DNA of 11,697 nt from Bryobacterales bacterium (GTDB lineage Bacteria; Acidobacteriota; Terriglobia; Bryobacterales; Bryobacteraceae). Positions within the stretch are counted from its first letter, which is position 1. Every line of letters begins with the position of its first letter. The stretch spans positions 1-11,697 of the forward strand of contig JALOKO010000059.1 in assembly GCA_025456495.1 (NCBI GenBank), read 5' to 3'. Positions 1-7,018 of the stretch are shown one piece after another. A program made the translations under genes and the position numbers. The notes beneath the pieces are model-generated. The model did no database searches and was not told where the DNA came from. It saw only the letters and a list, made by a program, of their open reading frames with translations.

Positions 1-1
1 C

Positions 2-1072
2 TTCCCCGGCCGCGTGGGATACAACGATGCGGAGTGGGCAACCACCGCGGGCGGCTACCCGGCCAGCCCCATCTCGCCGGCCCTCGCGGGCAATTCCCCC
101 ACTAGCAAGCCGAGAGCCTTCCGTCGTCAGCAGACCGACGCCGTAGCCGCCATCCGTCCCACCAGGGACATCACCTGGAAGTCCGGCTATCGCTTTGAGC
201 GCTACACCCGCGAGCGCCGGGAAGTGGACCTCTCGCGCGAACACGGCTTTCACACGACCTTCACCTACGCCCCCAAAAGCCCTCTGTACGCCCAGGCGAG
301 CTACCGCTACTTCCACCGCTCACCGGACTTCTACGACGCCGTCCAGTCCCATCCAGACTGGTATCGCATGTGGGAGCAGGGCCAGCGCGTGCGGCGTCAG
401 GCCAGCGGACTGCTGTCCTACAACTTCTCGCCGGGAACGGCATTTTCCGCCAACTGGTTCAACGGCTCTGACCGGTTCGACCGTTCGCTGTACGGGCTGC
501 ACCAAATGCAACTAAACTCCGTCAACGCGGACTTCACCTGGACCAAGTCAGAGGCCCTTTCGATGTTCTTCGGCTGGGGCTACGACCGGAGTGGCTTTGA
601 CTACACCCTGGTGGCCAACACTGGCGCCTACAACTTCGCCAATTCCTTCCACCGCGACAATCGGGAAGGGGTGCATTTCGCCCAGTTTGGACTTTCCGGC
701 GCCTTTATGGGAGAGCGCGGCGAGTACACCCTCACCTATGCGGGCGCTCTGGCGCGGACCGACATGACGACGGCGAACCCGTTTCCCATCGCCACGCCCG
801 GCAGCGCCGCGGCCAACCCCTTTCCAACCGTCAGAAACCAGATTCACGAGGTGCGCTTCAACACCACCATCGCCATTCAAGAGAACATCCGCCTGGGCCT
901 GAACTACCTGCACGAGCCCTACCGGCTGAACGACTTCACCCAGGACATTGTCGAGCCATACATTCCGGGCCGCCTGCAACAGGATGTCAGCCAGTACGCA
1001 TTCAATGGGCTCCCCTTAAGGAACTACTCAGGAAACGTGTTGGCGGTGTATCTGCGCTACAACATCCGCTAA
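2..1072 (+). CDS. Beta-barrel outer-membrane protein, MtrB/PioB-like (C-terminal part, 5' end outside window)
   Basis: The frame is open from the first complete codon (base 2) to TAA at 1070-1072, giving 356 residues. A GTG at 14 is unlikely to be the start because coding continues to the edge. The protein is a run of amphipathic strands rich in Tyr, Phe, Trp and Asn, separated by polar loops, as in a large outer-membrane barrel. It has no signal peptide or hydrophobic helix in the visible part. Strand pairs such as 'YAQASYRYFHR', 'SMFFGWGYDRS' and the terminal 'NVLAVYLRYNIR', plus the closing sequence of tyrosine-rich strands with a short NPFP-type loop, resemble MtrB/PioB proteins. Those sheathe a periplasmic multihaem cytochrome and carry electrons across the outer membrane. 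Family membership is inferred from strand pattern rather than a diagnostic motif. Another large porin or TonB-independent barrel is possible. The last residue is Arg rather than the usual terminal aromatic. Confidence 0.6.
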   Translation, partial: FPGRVGYNDAEWATTAGGYPASPISPALAGNSPTSKPRAFRRQQTDAVAAIRPTRDITWKSGYRFERYTRERREVDLSREHGFHTTFTYAPKSPLYAQASYRYFHRSPDFYDAVQSHPDWYRMWEQGQRVRRQASGLLSYNFSPGTAFSANWFNGSDRFDRSLYGLHQMQLNSVNADFTWTKSEALSMFFGWGYDRSGFDYTLVANTGAYNFANSFHRDNREGVHFAQFGLSGAFMGERGEYTLTYAGALARTDMTTANPFPIATPGSAAANPFPTVRNQIHEVRFNTTIAIQENIRLGLNYLHEPYRLNDFTQDIVEPYIPGRLQQDVSQYAFNGLPLRNYSGNVLAVYLRYNIR

Positions 1073-1120
1073 CGCCGACGAAAGGCAGCGGTCATGCGAA
1101 AGACGGACGCGGGCTGAAGG

Positions 1121-1150
1121 CAGTGAGGTGCTCTCGCTTGAGGAGCACTG
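1121..1150. repeat. Inverted repeat between the barrel gene and the M20 peptidase gene
   Basis: GTGCTC at 1128-1133 is the exact complement of GAGCAC at 1143-1148. CAGTG at 1121-1125 also pairs with CACTG at 1146-1150. The right arm GAGCACTG can therefore pair with the left arm through a four-base bulge, around a nine-base loop. No T-run follows on either strand, so a classical intrinsic terminator is not supported. The dyad overlaps the -35-like TTGAGG of the proposed M20 promoter, so an operator role is equally possible. Confidence 0.35.
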
Positions 1151-1168
1151 CTGATCCCGCGCTACACT
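1138..1168 (+). promoter_or_regulatory. Candidate promoter for the M20 peptidase gene
   Basis: A -10-like TACACT lies at 1163-1168. A -35-like TTGAGG lies at 1138-1143, with a rather long 19-base spacer. Transcription would start about 1174-1176, almost at the ATG at 1177. This fits the absence of any Shine-Dalgarno sequence there. The nine bases CGCTACACT recur at the proposed cdaA promoter. Inferred from sequence alone. Confidence 0.4.
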
Positions 1169-1176
1169 GAAAGCGC

Positions 1177-2424
1177 ATGTCCACCGAACCCACCGCATTA
1201 CAGTCTGGCTTCGATGGGCTTTTGCATGCGCCCCGGATCCGCGCGGCGGTCGGTTGGTTTGCCGCGAATCGGGCACTGTTGGTGGAACAGCAGATTGCCC
1301 TTTGCCGGGTGCCCGCGCCCACCTTTCTTGAGGAACGGCGGGCGCAGTATGTTCGCACGCGATTCCTGCAACTGGGCTATCAGGCACGGGTGGACAGCGC
1401 TGGCAACGTGGTAGCCGCCCGGAATCTCGATGCCCCCGCGCCCTGGCTGGTGGTATCCGCGCACCTGGATACCGTGCTCAGTCCGCGCCGCGACGACGAC
1501 ATCCGGATTGAGTCCGATGGCACTCTGCGCGGGCCGGGCGTGGCCGACAACGGGGCGGGGCTCACCGGCCTGCTGGCGCTGGCGCAGGTGTTCCGTACCC
1601 TCCCCGAAGCCCCCGAAGACCTGCCTCTCTTGTTTGTGGCCAATGTGGGCGAGGAAGGCGAGGGCAACCTCACCGGCATGCGCTACCTGTGCCGCGAATC
1701 CGAGTTTTCCGGCCGCATTGCCGCCGTGCTGGTGCTGGATGGACCCGGCCACGAACATCTCACCTGCCGCGCCCTGGCCAGCCGCCGCTTCGAAGTGGTG
1801 CTCCAAGGCAAAGGAGGCCATAGCTGGAGCGATTTCGGCACCGTCAACCCGGTACACGCCATGGCCCGCGCCGTGGCCCTGTTTGCTGACGCGAACTCCC
1901 CGTCCCTCAGCCAGTACGCTGAGCGCTATTCCTTCAACGTCGGATTGCTGCAAGGCGGCGCCAGCGTGAACTCCATCCCGCAGTCAGCCAGCGCGAAAGT
2001 GGATATCCGCTCAGAGCGAGAGTCCATCATCCAGGACCTGGCCGAGTCGCTGAAGCGCTGCGTGGAACGCGCGGTCCAGCAGGAGCAGGAACAATCACGG
2101 CGTGGGAAACTCAGTATCCGGCTGCGGGAAATCGGAGCGCGTCCCGGGGGGGCGCTATCCCCGGATAGCCCGCTGCTGGCCGTTGCCAAGGCGGTGGATG
2201 GCGAACTGGGAATCCAGGGCGTGGCGGATACCTCCTCCACCGACGCCAACATTCCCCTCTCGTTAGGCATTCCCGCGCTTGCGATTGGAGCGGGCGGCAC
2301 GGGTGGTGGCGCGCACACCACTGAGGAATGGTATCGCCCCGATGGGCGCGACCTGGGGCTGCGCCGCGCCTTTCTGCTGCTGTGCGCCATGCGCTCCTCG
2401 GCCGGGGTCCATCTGTCGCTGTGA
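1177..2424 (+). CDS. M20 family metallopeptidase (PepT/ArgE/CPG2-like amidohydrolase)
   Basis: A 415-residue cytoplasmic zinc-dependent hydrolase of the M20/M25/M40 clan, likely cleaving short peptides or N-acylated amino acids; the substrate cannot be read from sequence. The metal-site motifs are complete. SAHLDTV gives His96 and the supporting Asp98. GVADNGAG gives the bridging Asp124. GEEGEGN gives catalytic base Glu159 and metal ligand Glu160. LDGPGHE gives Asp188, and AHTTEEW near the C-terminus gives His380. GKGGHSW (His215) starts the dimerisation/lid domain, roughly residues 205-320, inserted in the catalytic domain as in the family. Length is normal and no signal peptide is visible. 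The ATG at 1177 is preceded by no clear Shine-Dalgarno, but a -10-like hexamer ends nine bases upstream of it, suggesting a very short leader. The permease gene begins 10 bases after the stop, so co-transcription is likely. That makes import or export of a related small molecule conceivable but unproven. Confidence 0.9.
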   Translation: MSTEPTALQSGFDGLLHAPRIRAAVGWFAANRALLVEQQIALCRVPAPTFLEERRAQYVRTRFLQLGYQARVDSAGNVVAARNLDAPAPWLVVSAHLDTVLSPRRDDDIRIESDGTLRGPGVADNGAGLTGLLALAQVFRTLPEAPEDLPLLFVANVGEEGEGNLTGMRYLCRESEFSGRIAAVLVLDGPGHEHLTCRALASRRFEVVLQGKGGHSWSDFGTVNPVHAMARAVALFADANSPSLSQYAERYSFNVGLLQGGASVNSIPQSASAKVDIRSERESIIQDLAESLKRCVERAVQQEQEQSRRGKLSIRLREIGARPGGALSPDSPLLAVAKAVDGELGIQGVADTSSTDANIPLSLGIPALAIGAGGTGGGAHTTEEWYRPDGRDLGLRRAFLLLCAMRSSAGVHLSL

Positions 2425-2434
2425 GTTTGCCGCG

Positions 2435-3349
2435 ATGAGCCTCACCGGGTTGCCCTTGGACGGCCGGCGCGAGCGCTTGGCCACCTACGCGCTGGTAGGC
2501 ATCTGCCTGGTGTGGGGCGCTACGTTCACCGTCATCAAGACCGCTCTGGATGACGTGTCGGCAGTGCTGTTCCTGGCCCTGCGCTTTGGCGTGGCCACCT
2601 TCGCCCTGTGGCTGGGCCTGCGCAGCCGCTCACCCATCCGTGTGGACCGTCCCGTGATGGGCGCCGGGTTTCTGTTGGGACTCGCGCTGTTCGGCGGCTA
2701 TCTCTTCCAGACCGTGGGGCTGCGCTTCACCACACCATCACGCTCTGCCTTCCTTACCGGGCTGTTCATCGTGCTGGTGCCGCTGATGGCGGCAATGGTG
2801 CAGCGCCGTCTGCCGTCACCCAGTGAGGCCGGCGGCGTGCTGCTGGCATTCGCGGGCATGGCCCTCCTCAGTGGACCCGTCACCGGCAGCCCCACCGCCC
2901 AGGGCGACCTGCTCACCATTGTTTGCGCGGTCTGCTACGCCGTACACATCCTGGCCTTGGGCCATTTCGCGCGACGTCACGACACCCGTACGCTGGCCCT
3001 GCTACAGGTAGGCTTCACCTTCCTGTTCAGCTTGGCCGCTTTCTGGTGGGTTGAGCCCGTCCGCTTCCAGCCGGGCTGGGGTGTGTGGATGGCGGTAGCC
3101 TTCACCGGAGTGCTGGCCACCGCCATCGCCTTCCTGGTCCAGACCTGGGCGCAGCGCGTCACCTCACCCACCCGCACCGCGCTAATTTTTGCGCTGGAGC
3201 CTGTTTTCGCCTGGGTGACCGCCTTCCTGGTATTGGGCGAGCACCTGGTGGGGTGGAGCGCCGTGGGCGCGCTGCTGATCCTCACCGGCGTGGTGGTGGT
3301 GGAACTGCGGCTGCTGGAACAGGCGCGCGCCGGGGCCGGGGAAAGATAG
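2435..3349 (+). CDS. EamA/DMT-superfamily inner-membrane transporter
   Basis: A 304-residue, very hydrophobic protein with about ten membrane helices in two tandem EamA repeats (roughly residues 15-146 and 157-292). The first repeat opens with 'YALVGICLVWGATFTVIK', the typical 'WG..F' start of the family. The second carries the characteristic 'ALIFALEPVFAWVTAFLVLGE' block at about 249-269. Family members export or exchange amino acids, metabolites or drugs; the substrate here is unknown. The frame is open upstream into the peptidase gene, but the ATG at 2435 places the first helix correctly, and the longer version would add about 52 Cys/Arg-rich residues unlike this family. It lies 10 bases after the M20 stop, with no clear ribosome site, so it probably depends on translation of the peptidase. 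Its TAG ends three bases before the stop of the convergent yggX-like gene, leaving no room for a separate terminator. Confidence 0.88.
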   Translation: MSLTGLPLDGRRERLATYALVGICLVWGATFTVIKTALDDVSAVLFLALRFGVATFALWLGLRSRSPIRVDRPVMGAGFLLGLALFGGYLFQTVGLRFTTPSRSAFLTGLFIVLVPLMAAMVQRRLPSPSEAGGVLLAFAGMALLSGPVTGSPTAQGDLLTIVCAVCYAVHILALGHFARRHDTRTLALLQVGFTFLFSLAAFWWVEPVRFQPGWGVWMAVAFTGVLATAIAFLVQTWAQRVTSPTRTALIFALEPVFAWVTAFLVLGEHLVGWSAVGALLILTGVVVVELRLLEQARAGAGER

Positions 3350-3352
3350 CGG

Positions 3353-3628
3353 CTAGCTGGTAGGCGGGACGTAATCCGGCGGCAGCTCTGACTTACCCTC
3401 ACCGAAGAAGTACTCATCCATCTGCTGGATCAGGAACTCCTGAGCTTCCGGCGTCGCCAGGTTCAGCCGATATTCGTTCATCAGCATCTTCATGTGCTCT
3501 TTCCACTGGCTCCAGGCTTGCTGGCTGACGTGCTCGTAGATCTTCTGGCCCAGGGGATGGCCCTCAAAGGGGACCTCACTCAGTCCCGCCAGTTCCTTGT
3601 GCAATTTCACACAGTTCACGGTGCGCAT
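3353..3628 (-). CDS. yggX: Fe(2+)-trafficking / oxidative damage protection protein, YggX family
   Basis: A 91-residue soluble protein matching YggX in length and layout. It starts 'MRTVNCVKLHKELAGL' with the conserved cysteine at position 6. Next come the 'PFEGHPLGQKIYEHVSQQAW' region, the 'QWKEHMKMLMNEYRLN' helix, a second helix ending in 'QQMDEYFFGEG', and the C-terminal 'PPDYVPP' tail. YggX proteins protect iron-sulfur enzymes against oxidants and are proposed to handle labile Fe(II). The frame is open to 3832, but the start at 3628 is preferred. It gives the family length, puts the cysteine in place, and is preceded (minus strand) by GAGGAGA about 11 bases upstream, one of the better ribosome sites in this window. 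The longer form would also run through the divergent promoter into the hydrolase gene. It is divergent from that gene and convergent with the permease. No neighbour points to a specific iron pathway. Confidence 0.88.
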   Translation of the reverse strand: MRTVNCVKLHKELAGLSEVPFEGHPLGQKIYEHVSQQAWSQWKEHMKMLMNEYRLNLATPEAQEFLIQQMDEYFFGEGKSELPPDYVPPTS

Positions 3629-3645
3629 GCGTTTGGTTGTCTCCT

Positions 3646-3677
3646 CAATTCCCGTGATTGGCAATTCCCGCAATCGG
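3646..3677. repeat. Tandem 16-base repeat with bulged dyad in the yggX/hydrolase divergent spacer
   Basis: Two abutting 16-base units, 3646-3661 and 3662-3677, match at 13 of 16 positions and share CAATTCCCG. The same stretch forms an inverted repeat: CCCG-TG-ATTG at 3651-3660 against CAATCGGG at 3671-3678, an eight-pair stem with a two-base bulge and a ten-base loop. It lies 18 bases upstream of the yggX-like ATG and about 50 bases from the hydrolase start. It could be a regulator binding site or a leader structure; no known operator is recognised. Confidence 0.4.
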
Positions 3678-3720
3678 GTCCGGCGCGTGCTGGCCGACCA
3701 CGCCATCCTGCCCAAGGGCA

Positions 3721-3726
3721 TATAGT
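3721..3726 (+). promoter_or_regulatory. -10-like TATAGT at the hydrolase start
   Basis: TATAGT ends two bases before the ATG at 3729. If it works as a -10 element, transcription would begin at about 3732-3735. That would make the second in-frame ATG at 3735 a leaderless start. No convincing -35 hexamer lies 16-18 bases upstream. Suggestive only. Confidence 0.3.
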
Positions 3727-3728
3727 AA

Positions 3729-5501
3729 ATGGCTATGCGGTGCTCAATCTTCCTGCTCCTACTGATGATGCCACTCCTTGGCCAGGTTCCCAAGACCGAT
3801 GTGCGAAACGGCGTGCGGCCGAACACGGACACGGCCTTCCAACCCCGGGATTATACCCGCGCCGAGTGGGATGTCCGCCGCGAGGAATTGAAGCAACGCG
3901 TGCTGTTTGCATCGGGATTGCTGCCGATGCCAGCCCGCACTCCCCTCAACGCCCAGGTTTTCGGCCGCATTGAGGGTGAGGGCTACACCATCGAAAAGGT
4001 GCTGCTGGAAACCCTACCCGGCTTCTTCCTGGGCGGCAATCTCTATCGCCCCGCCAAGCCCGCCGGGAAGGTCCCGGCCATCCTGCACCCCCACGGTCAT
4101 TGGACCTACGGCCGTTTGGAGAACCAGCCCCTTTACTCAGCGCCCACCTTTGGCATCAACATGGCGCGGCAAGGCTTCGTGGTCTTCGCCTACGACATGG
4201 TGGGCTACAACGACACGCCGCAGACGCCGCATCGCTTCACCGGCAAGGCGGAGCAGTTGTGGCAGTTCACGCCGTTGGGCCTGCAGACGTGGAACTCCAT
4301 TCGCGCCTTGGACTTCCTGGAGGCGCTTCCCGACGTAGACCCCAAGCGCATCGGTGCGACCGGCGCCAGTGGCGGGGGCACGCAAACCTTCCTGCTGGCC
4401 GCGATTGATGAGCGCGTGGCCGCCGCCGCCCCGGTGAACATGGTGTCTCTAGTGATGCAGGGAGGCTGCATCTGCGAGAACGCGCCGCACCTGCGGGTAG
4501 ATACCCAGAACGTGGAAATCGCCGCCTTGACGGCGCCTCGCCCGCAACTGATTGTGGCCGCCACCGGCGACTGGACCCGCAACGTTCCCACCCTGGAGTT
4601 CCCCGCCGTCCAAAAGATCTACGCGCTCTACGCCGCCGCGAACCAGGTGGAGCATGTGCAGTTCGATGCTCCCCACAACTTCCACAAGCCCAGCCGCGAA
4701 GCCGTGTACGCGTTCTTTCGCAAGGTGTTTCTGGGTGGCGATGGGTCACCCGTGGCCGAACGCGGCGCCCCCGTTCCCGATGCCCGTGACCTGCTGGTGC
4801 TGTGGAACCAAAAGCTTCCCAGCCATGCCCGCAGCTTCCCGCAATTGTTTGAGGATTGGCGCGCGATGTCGGACGCACAGGCTGCGCAGCCAGACCTGGA
4901 TGCGCTGCGGACGCGACTGGCCATGGCCGTGGAGGCGAAGCTGCCCGCCCGGGTGGAAGCGACCAACGAAGGGTTGCTGGTGATCCTCAGCGCAGGCAAT
5001 GGAGACCGCGTGCCTCTGCGTGTACGCAACGGTAGCTCAGCATCGAAGGAAGCCATCATCCTGGCGCATCCCCAAGGGAGCGCCTCCGCCATGGCCACCC
5101 AGGAATTGCTGCAACAGGCGCAGGACGGGGCTACCGTGTACGCGCCCGATCTCTACCAAACCGGAGCCGCCAAGGCCCCAATCGCTGACCGTCACCTGCA
5201 CCACGCCACCTTTAACCTCACCGATGACGCCCAACGCGTTCAGGACCTGCTGACTGCCGTCGCTTACGCACGCGCTCAGGGCGCCACACAGGTGCGCATC
5301 GCCGGTCTGGGGGAGGCCCGCGCCTGGGCGATCCTCGCCGCCGCGGTCTCCCGTGGAGCCGCTTCCCTTGGGACATCCACGGCCGCCCTTAGCGGGGAAT
5401 ACCAGAACGACGAGTGGCTGGCCCAACATTGCTTCATCCCCGGATTGCAGCGTGCCGGGGGAATTGCAGCGGCTTTGCGTGTGCTGAACGCCCAGCGCTA
5501 A
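3729..5501 (+). CDS. Secreted alpha/beta hydrolase, acetylxylan-esterase-like, with a degenerate second hydrolase lobe
   Basis: A 590-residue exported protein. Residues 1-19 are a signal peptide: short Met/Arg start, Leu/Met-rich core, then 'LLGQ', with no lipobox cysteine. The N-terminal lobe (about 45-335) is an alpha/beta hydrolase. HPHGHW at 120-125 probably forms the oxyanion region. GASGGG at 212-217 carries the nucleophile Ser214, GDW supplies acid Asp281, and PHNFHK supplies His316 (or His319). This resembles carbohydrate acetyl esterases of the acetylxylan esterase type common in acidobacteria and planctomycetes, so deacetylation of plant or microbial polysaccharide outside the cytoplasm is likely. 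The C-terminal lobe (about 420-590) repeats the same fold pattern. There 'VRIAGLGEARAW' aligns with 'KRIGATGASGGG' and has Ala530 where Ser214 would be, so that lobe is probably non-catalytic. Start: ATG 3729; ATG 3735 (Met3) is a real alternative. It stands alone between divergent yggX and convergent glmM. Confidence 0.82.
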   Translation: MAMRCSIFLLLLMMPLLGQVPKTDVRNGVRPNTDTAFQPRDYTRAEWDVRREELKQRVLFASGLLPMPARTPLNAQVFGRIEGEGYTIEKVLLETLPGFFLGGNLYRPAKPAGKVPAILHPHGHWTYGRLENQPLYSAPTFGINMARQGFVVFAYDMVGYNDTPQTPHRFTGKAEQLWQFTPLGLQTWNSIRALDFLEALPDVDPKRIGATGASGGGTQTFLLAAIDERVAAAAPVNMVSLVMQGGCICENAPHLRVDTQNVEIAALTAPRPQLIVAATGDWTRNVPTLEFPAVQKIYALYAAANQVEHVQFDAPHNFHKPSREAVYAFFRKVFLGGDGSPVAERGAPVPDARDLLVLWNQKLPSHARSFPQLFEDWRAMSDAQAAQPDLDALRTRLAMAVEAKLPARVEATNEGLLVILSAGNGDRVPLRVRNGSSASKEAIILAHPQGSASAMATQELLQQAQDGATVYAPDLYQTGAAKAPIADRHLHHATFNLTDDAQRVQDLLTAVAYARAQGATQVRIAGLGEARAWAILAAAVSRGAASLGTSTAALSGEYQNDEWLAQHCFIPGLQRAGGIAAALRVLNAQR

Positions 5502-5547
5502 CGGGCCGACGAATCGTTCCTGGGGAGGAGTCGCTCATCGGGGCCCA

Positions 5548-5583
5548 CGCAGCCCACAGCAACCGCGCAGCGCACAGTAACCG
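5548..5583. repeat. 18-base tandem duplication between convergent genes
   Basis: Two adjacent 18-base units, 5548-5565 and 5566-5583, differ only at their 7th and 13th bases (16 of 18 identical). Both begin CGCAGC and end AACCG. They lie in the 99-base spacer between the ends of the hydrolase and glmM genes. No hairpin with a T-run was found, so this is recorded as a simple duplication. Nothing else is recognisable in the spacer. Confidence 0.55.
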
Positions 5584-5600
5584 CACCCTTCCATGGACGC

Positions 5601-6956
5601 TTATTCCGCCCCGATTTCCTGGCGTATGGCGGCGGCGATGCGTTCGCACAGCCGGTCGACATCCTGCTGCAAGCGCGCCTCAATCATCACCCGCGCCAGC
5701 GGTTCCGTGCCGCTGTATCGCACCAGCACGCGACCGGCATTCCCCAGTTCCTGCTCTGCCCCTTCGATTTCGGCTTGCACGGTTGGAATCTCGGCGAACG
5801 GCCGCTTCTCAGTAACGCGAATATTCACCAGCCGCTGAGGAAAGACGGCAAAGGGCCGCACCAGTTCCCGCAGGGTCTTGCCGGTGTCGCGCATCACCTC
5901 CAGCACCCGTAAACAACTCAGGATGCCGTCTCCGGTGGTGGCGTATTCGCGAAAGATCAGATGCCCCGATTGCTCGCCGCCCAGCAGCAGGTCACTGGCC
6001 AGCATCTCCTGCAACACATACTTGTCGCCAACGGCGGTACGCAACAGGCCCACGCCCGCCTCGCGCAGCGCCACCTCCAGGCCCAGGTTGCTCATCACCG
6101 TGGCCACGACGGCGGGCAACCCGCTGGCAGCGTGCAGCCGGTTGCGCTGCTTGTAGTGCAGACCGCAGAGGTACAGCACCCCATCACCATCCACCACCTT
6201 GCCTTGCCCATCCACAAACAGCGCGCGGTCGGCGTCTCCATCGAAGGCCACCCCCAGGTCTGCCTTCTCTCGCACCACCGCCTCGCACAAGCTTTCCAGG
6301 TGCAGCGCACCGCAATCCAGGTTGATGTTGCGGCCATTGGGTTGGCAGTGTATCGTCACCACCTCGGCGCCCAATCGTCGCAGCACTTCCGGGCCCAAAC
6401 GATACGCTGCCCCATTGCCGCCATCCACCACCATGCGGATGCCCGTCAGCCCTACCGGCATCGTCGATGCCAGGAAGCCCATGTACTGCTCGTCGAAGGC
6501 GCGGTCCTCTTGCAACGGCAGCGCTTCCGCTGGGGCATCGCTGCGCAGAAAAGCATGGATGCTGGCTTCCAGCAGCTCCTCCCGCTCATCCGGGAACTTC
6601 AGCCCGGCATGGCTGAATACCTTGATGCCGTTGTCCTGAAAAGGATTGTGCGAAGCAGAGATCATCACCCCGGCCACGTAGCGCCCGGTGCGCGTCAGGT
6701 AGGCCACTCCCGGCGTGGTCAGCACTCCCGCGAAGTGGCAATGGACTCCCTGCGCGTGCAGTCCACCCGCGACGCTTTCGGCCAGCCAGGGTCCGCTTTC
6801 CCGTGTGTCCATTCCAATCAGGACGGCCGGTTCGGCATCCAGATGCCGTGCGAGTTCGCCCAGCGCGAAGCCTACCGCAAACGCGGTGCGCGCATCCAGC
6901 GGAGGCTGCCCCGCCACTCCACGAATGCCGTCGGTTCCAAACAGGGTTCTTGCCAA
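5601..6956 (-). CDS. glmM: Phosphoglucosamine mutase
   Basis: A 451-residue cytoplasmic enzyme that converts glucosamine-6-phosphate to glucosamine-1-phosphate, the step before UDP-GlcNAc in peptidoglycan and lipopolysaccharide synthesis. All four hallmark loops of the alpha-D-phosphohexomutase family are present. ISASHNP carries the phosphoserine Ser102. DGDADR (Asp239, Asp241, Asp243) binds Mg2+. GGEQSGH (327-332) reads the sugar, and RYSGTEP (413-419) binds phosphate. The N-terminal 'FGTDGIRG' and 'TASHNP'-type block place it in GlmM rather than phosphomannomutase. The start is TTG at 6956-6954, with GAGGA ending four bases upstream, which puts FGTDGIRG at position 6 as expected; no ATG fits. 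It is the last gene of the cdaA-cdaR-glmM run, 62 bases after cdaR. That gap holds a small GCCGC/GCGGC stem (6982-7000). In Firmicutes, GlmM binds and inhibits CdaA, so the linkage has functional meaning. Confidence 0.96.
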   Translation of the reverse strand: MARTLFGTDGIRGVAGQPPLDARTAFAVGFALGELARHLDAEPAVLIGMDTRESGPWLAESVAGGLHAQGVHCHFAGVLTTPGVAYLTRTGRYVAGVMISASHNPFQDNGIKVFSHAGLKFPDEREELLEASIHAFLRSDAPAEALPLQEDRAFDEQYMGFLASTMPVGLTGIRMVVDGGNGAAYRLGPEVLRRLGAEVVTIHCQPNGRNINLDCGALHLESLCEAVVREKADLGVAFDGDADRALFVDGQGKVVDGDGVLYLCGLHYKQRNRLHAASGLPAVVATVMSNLGLEVALREAGVGLLRTAVGDKYVLQEMLASDLLLGGEQSGHLIFREYATTGDGILSCLRVLEVMRDTGKTLRELVRPFAVFPQRLVNIRVTEKRPFAEIPTVQAEIEGAEQELGNAGRVLVRYSGTEPLARVMIEARLQQDVDRLCERIAAAIRQEIGAE

Positions 6957-7018
6957 TGGGTCCTCGCTGTTCCTCGCAGACGCCGCTCTAGACGCGCGGC
7001 AGACAACTTCCGCAACGT

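Noticed and set aside
1198..1953. A 251-codon minus-strand open frame opposite the M20 gene
   Set aside because: It shows no family features and is fully covered by the M20 peptidase with its complete metal-site motifs.
2279..2434. Upstream extension of the EamA permease frame into the M20 gene
   Set aside because: The added 52 residues are Cys/Arg/Pro-rich and unlike the family. The ATG at 2435 puts the first membrane helix in its usual place.
3629..3832. 68-residue N-terminal extension of the yggX-like frame
   Set aside because: YggX proteins are about 90 residues. The extension would cover the divergent promoter and the start of the hydrolase gene, and the inner ATG has a good ribosome site.
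5502..5600. Intrinsic terminator between the hydrolase and glmM genes
   Set aside because: GGGCC and GGCCC arms can be found, but the pairing is imperfect, the loop is large and no T-run follows on either strand.
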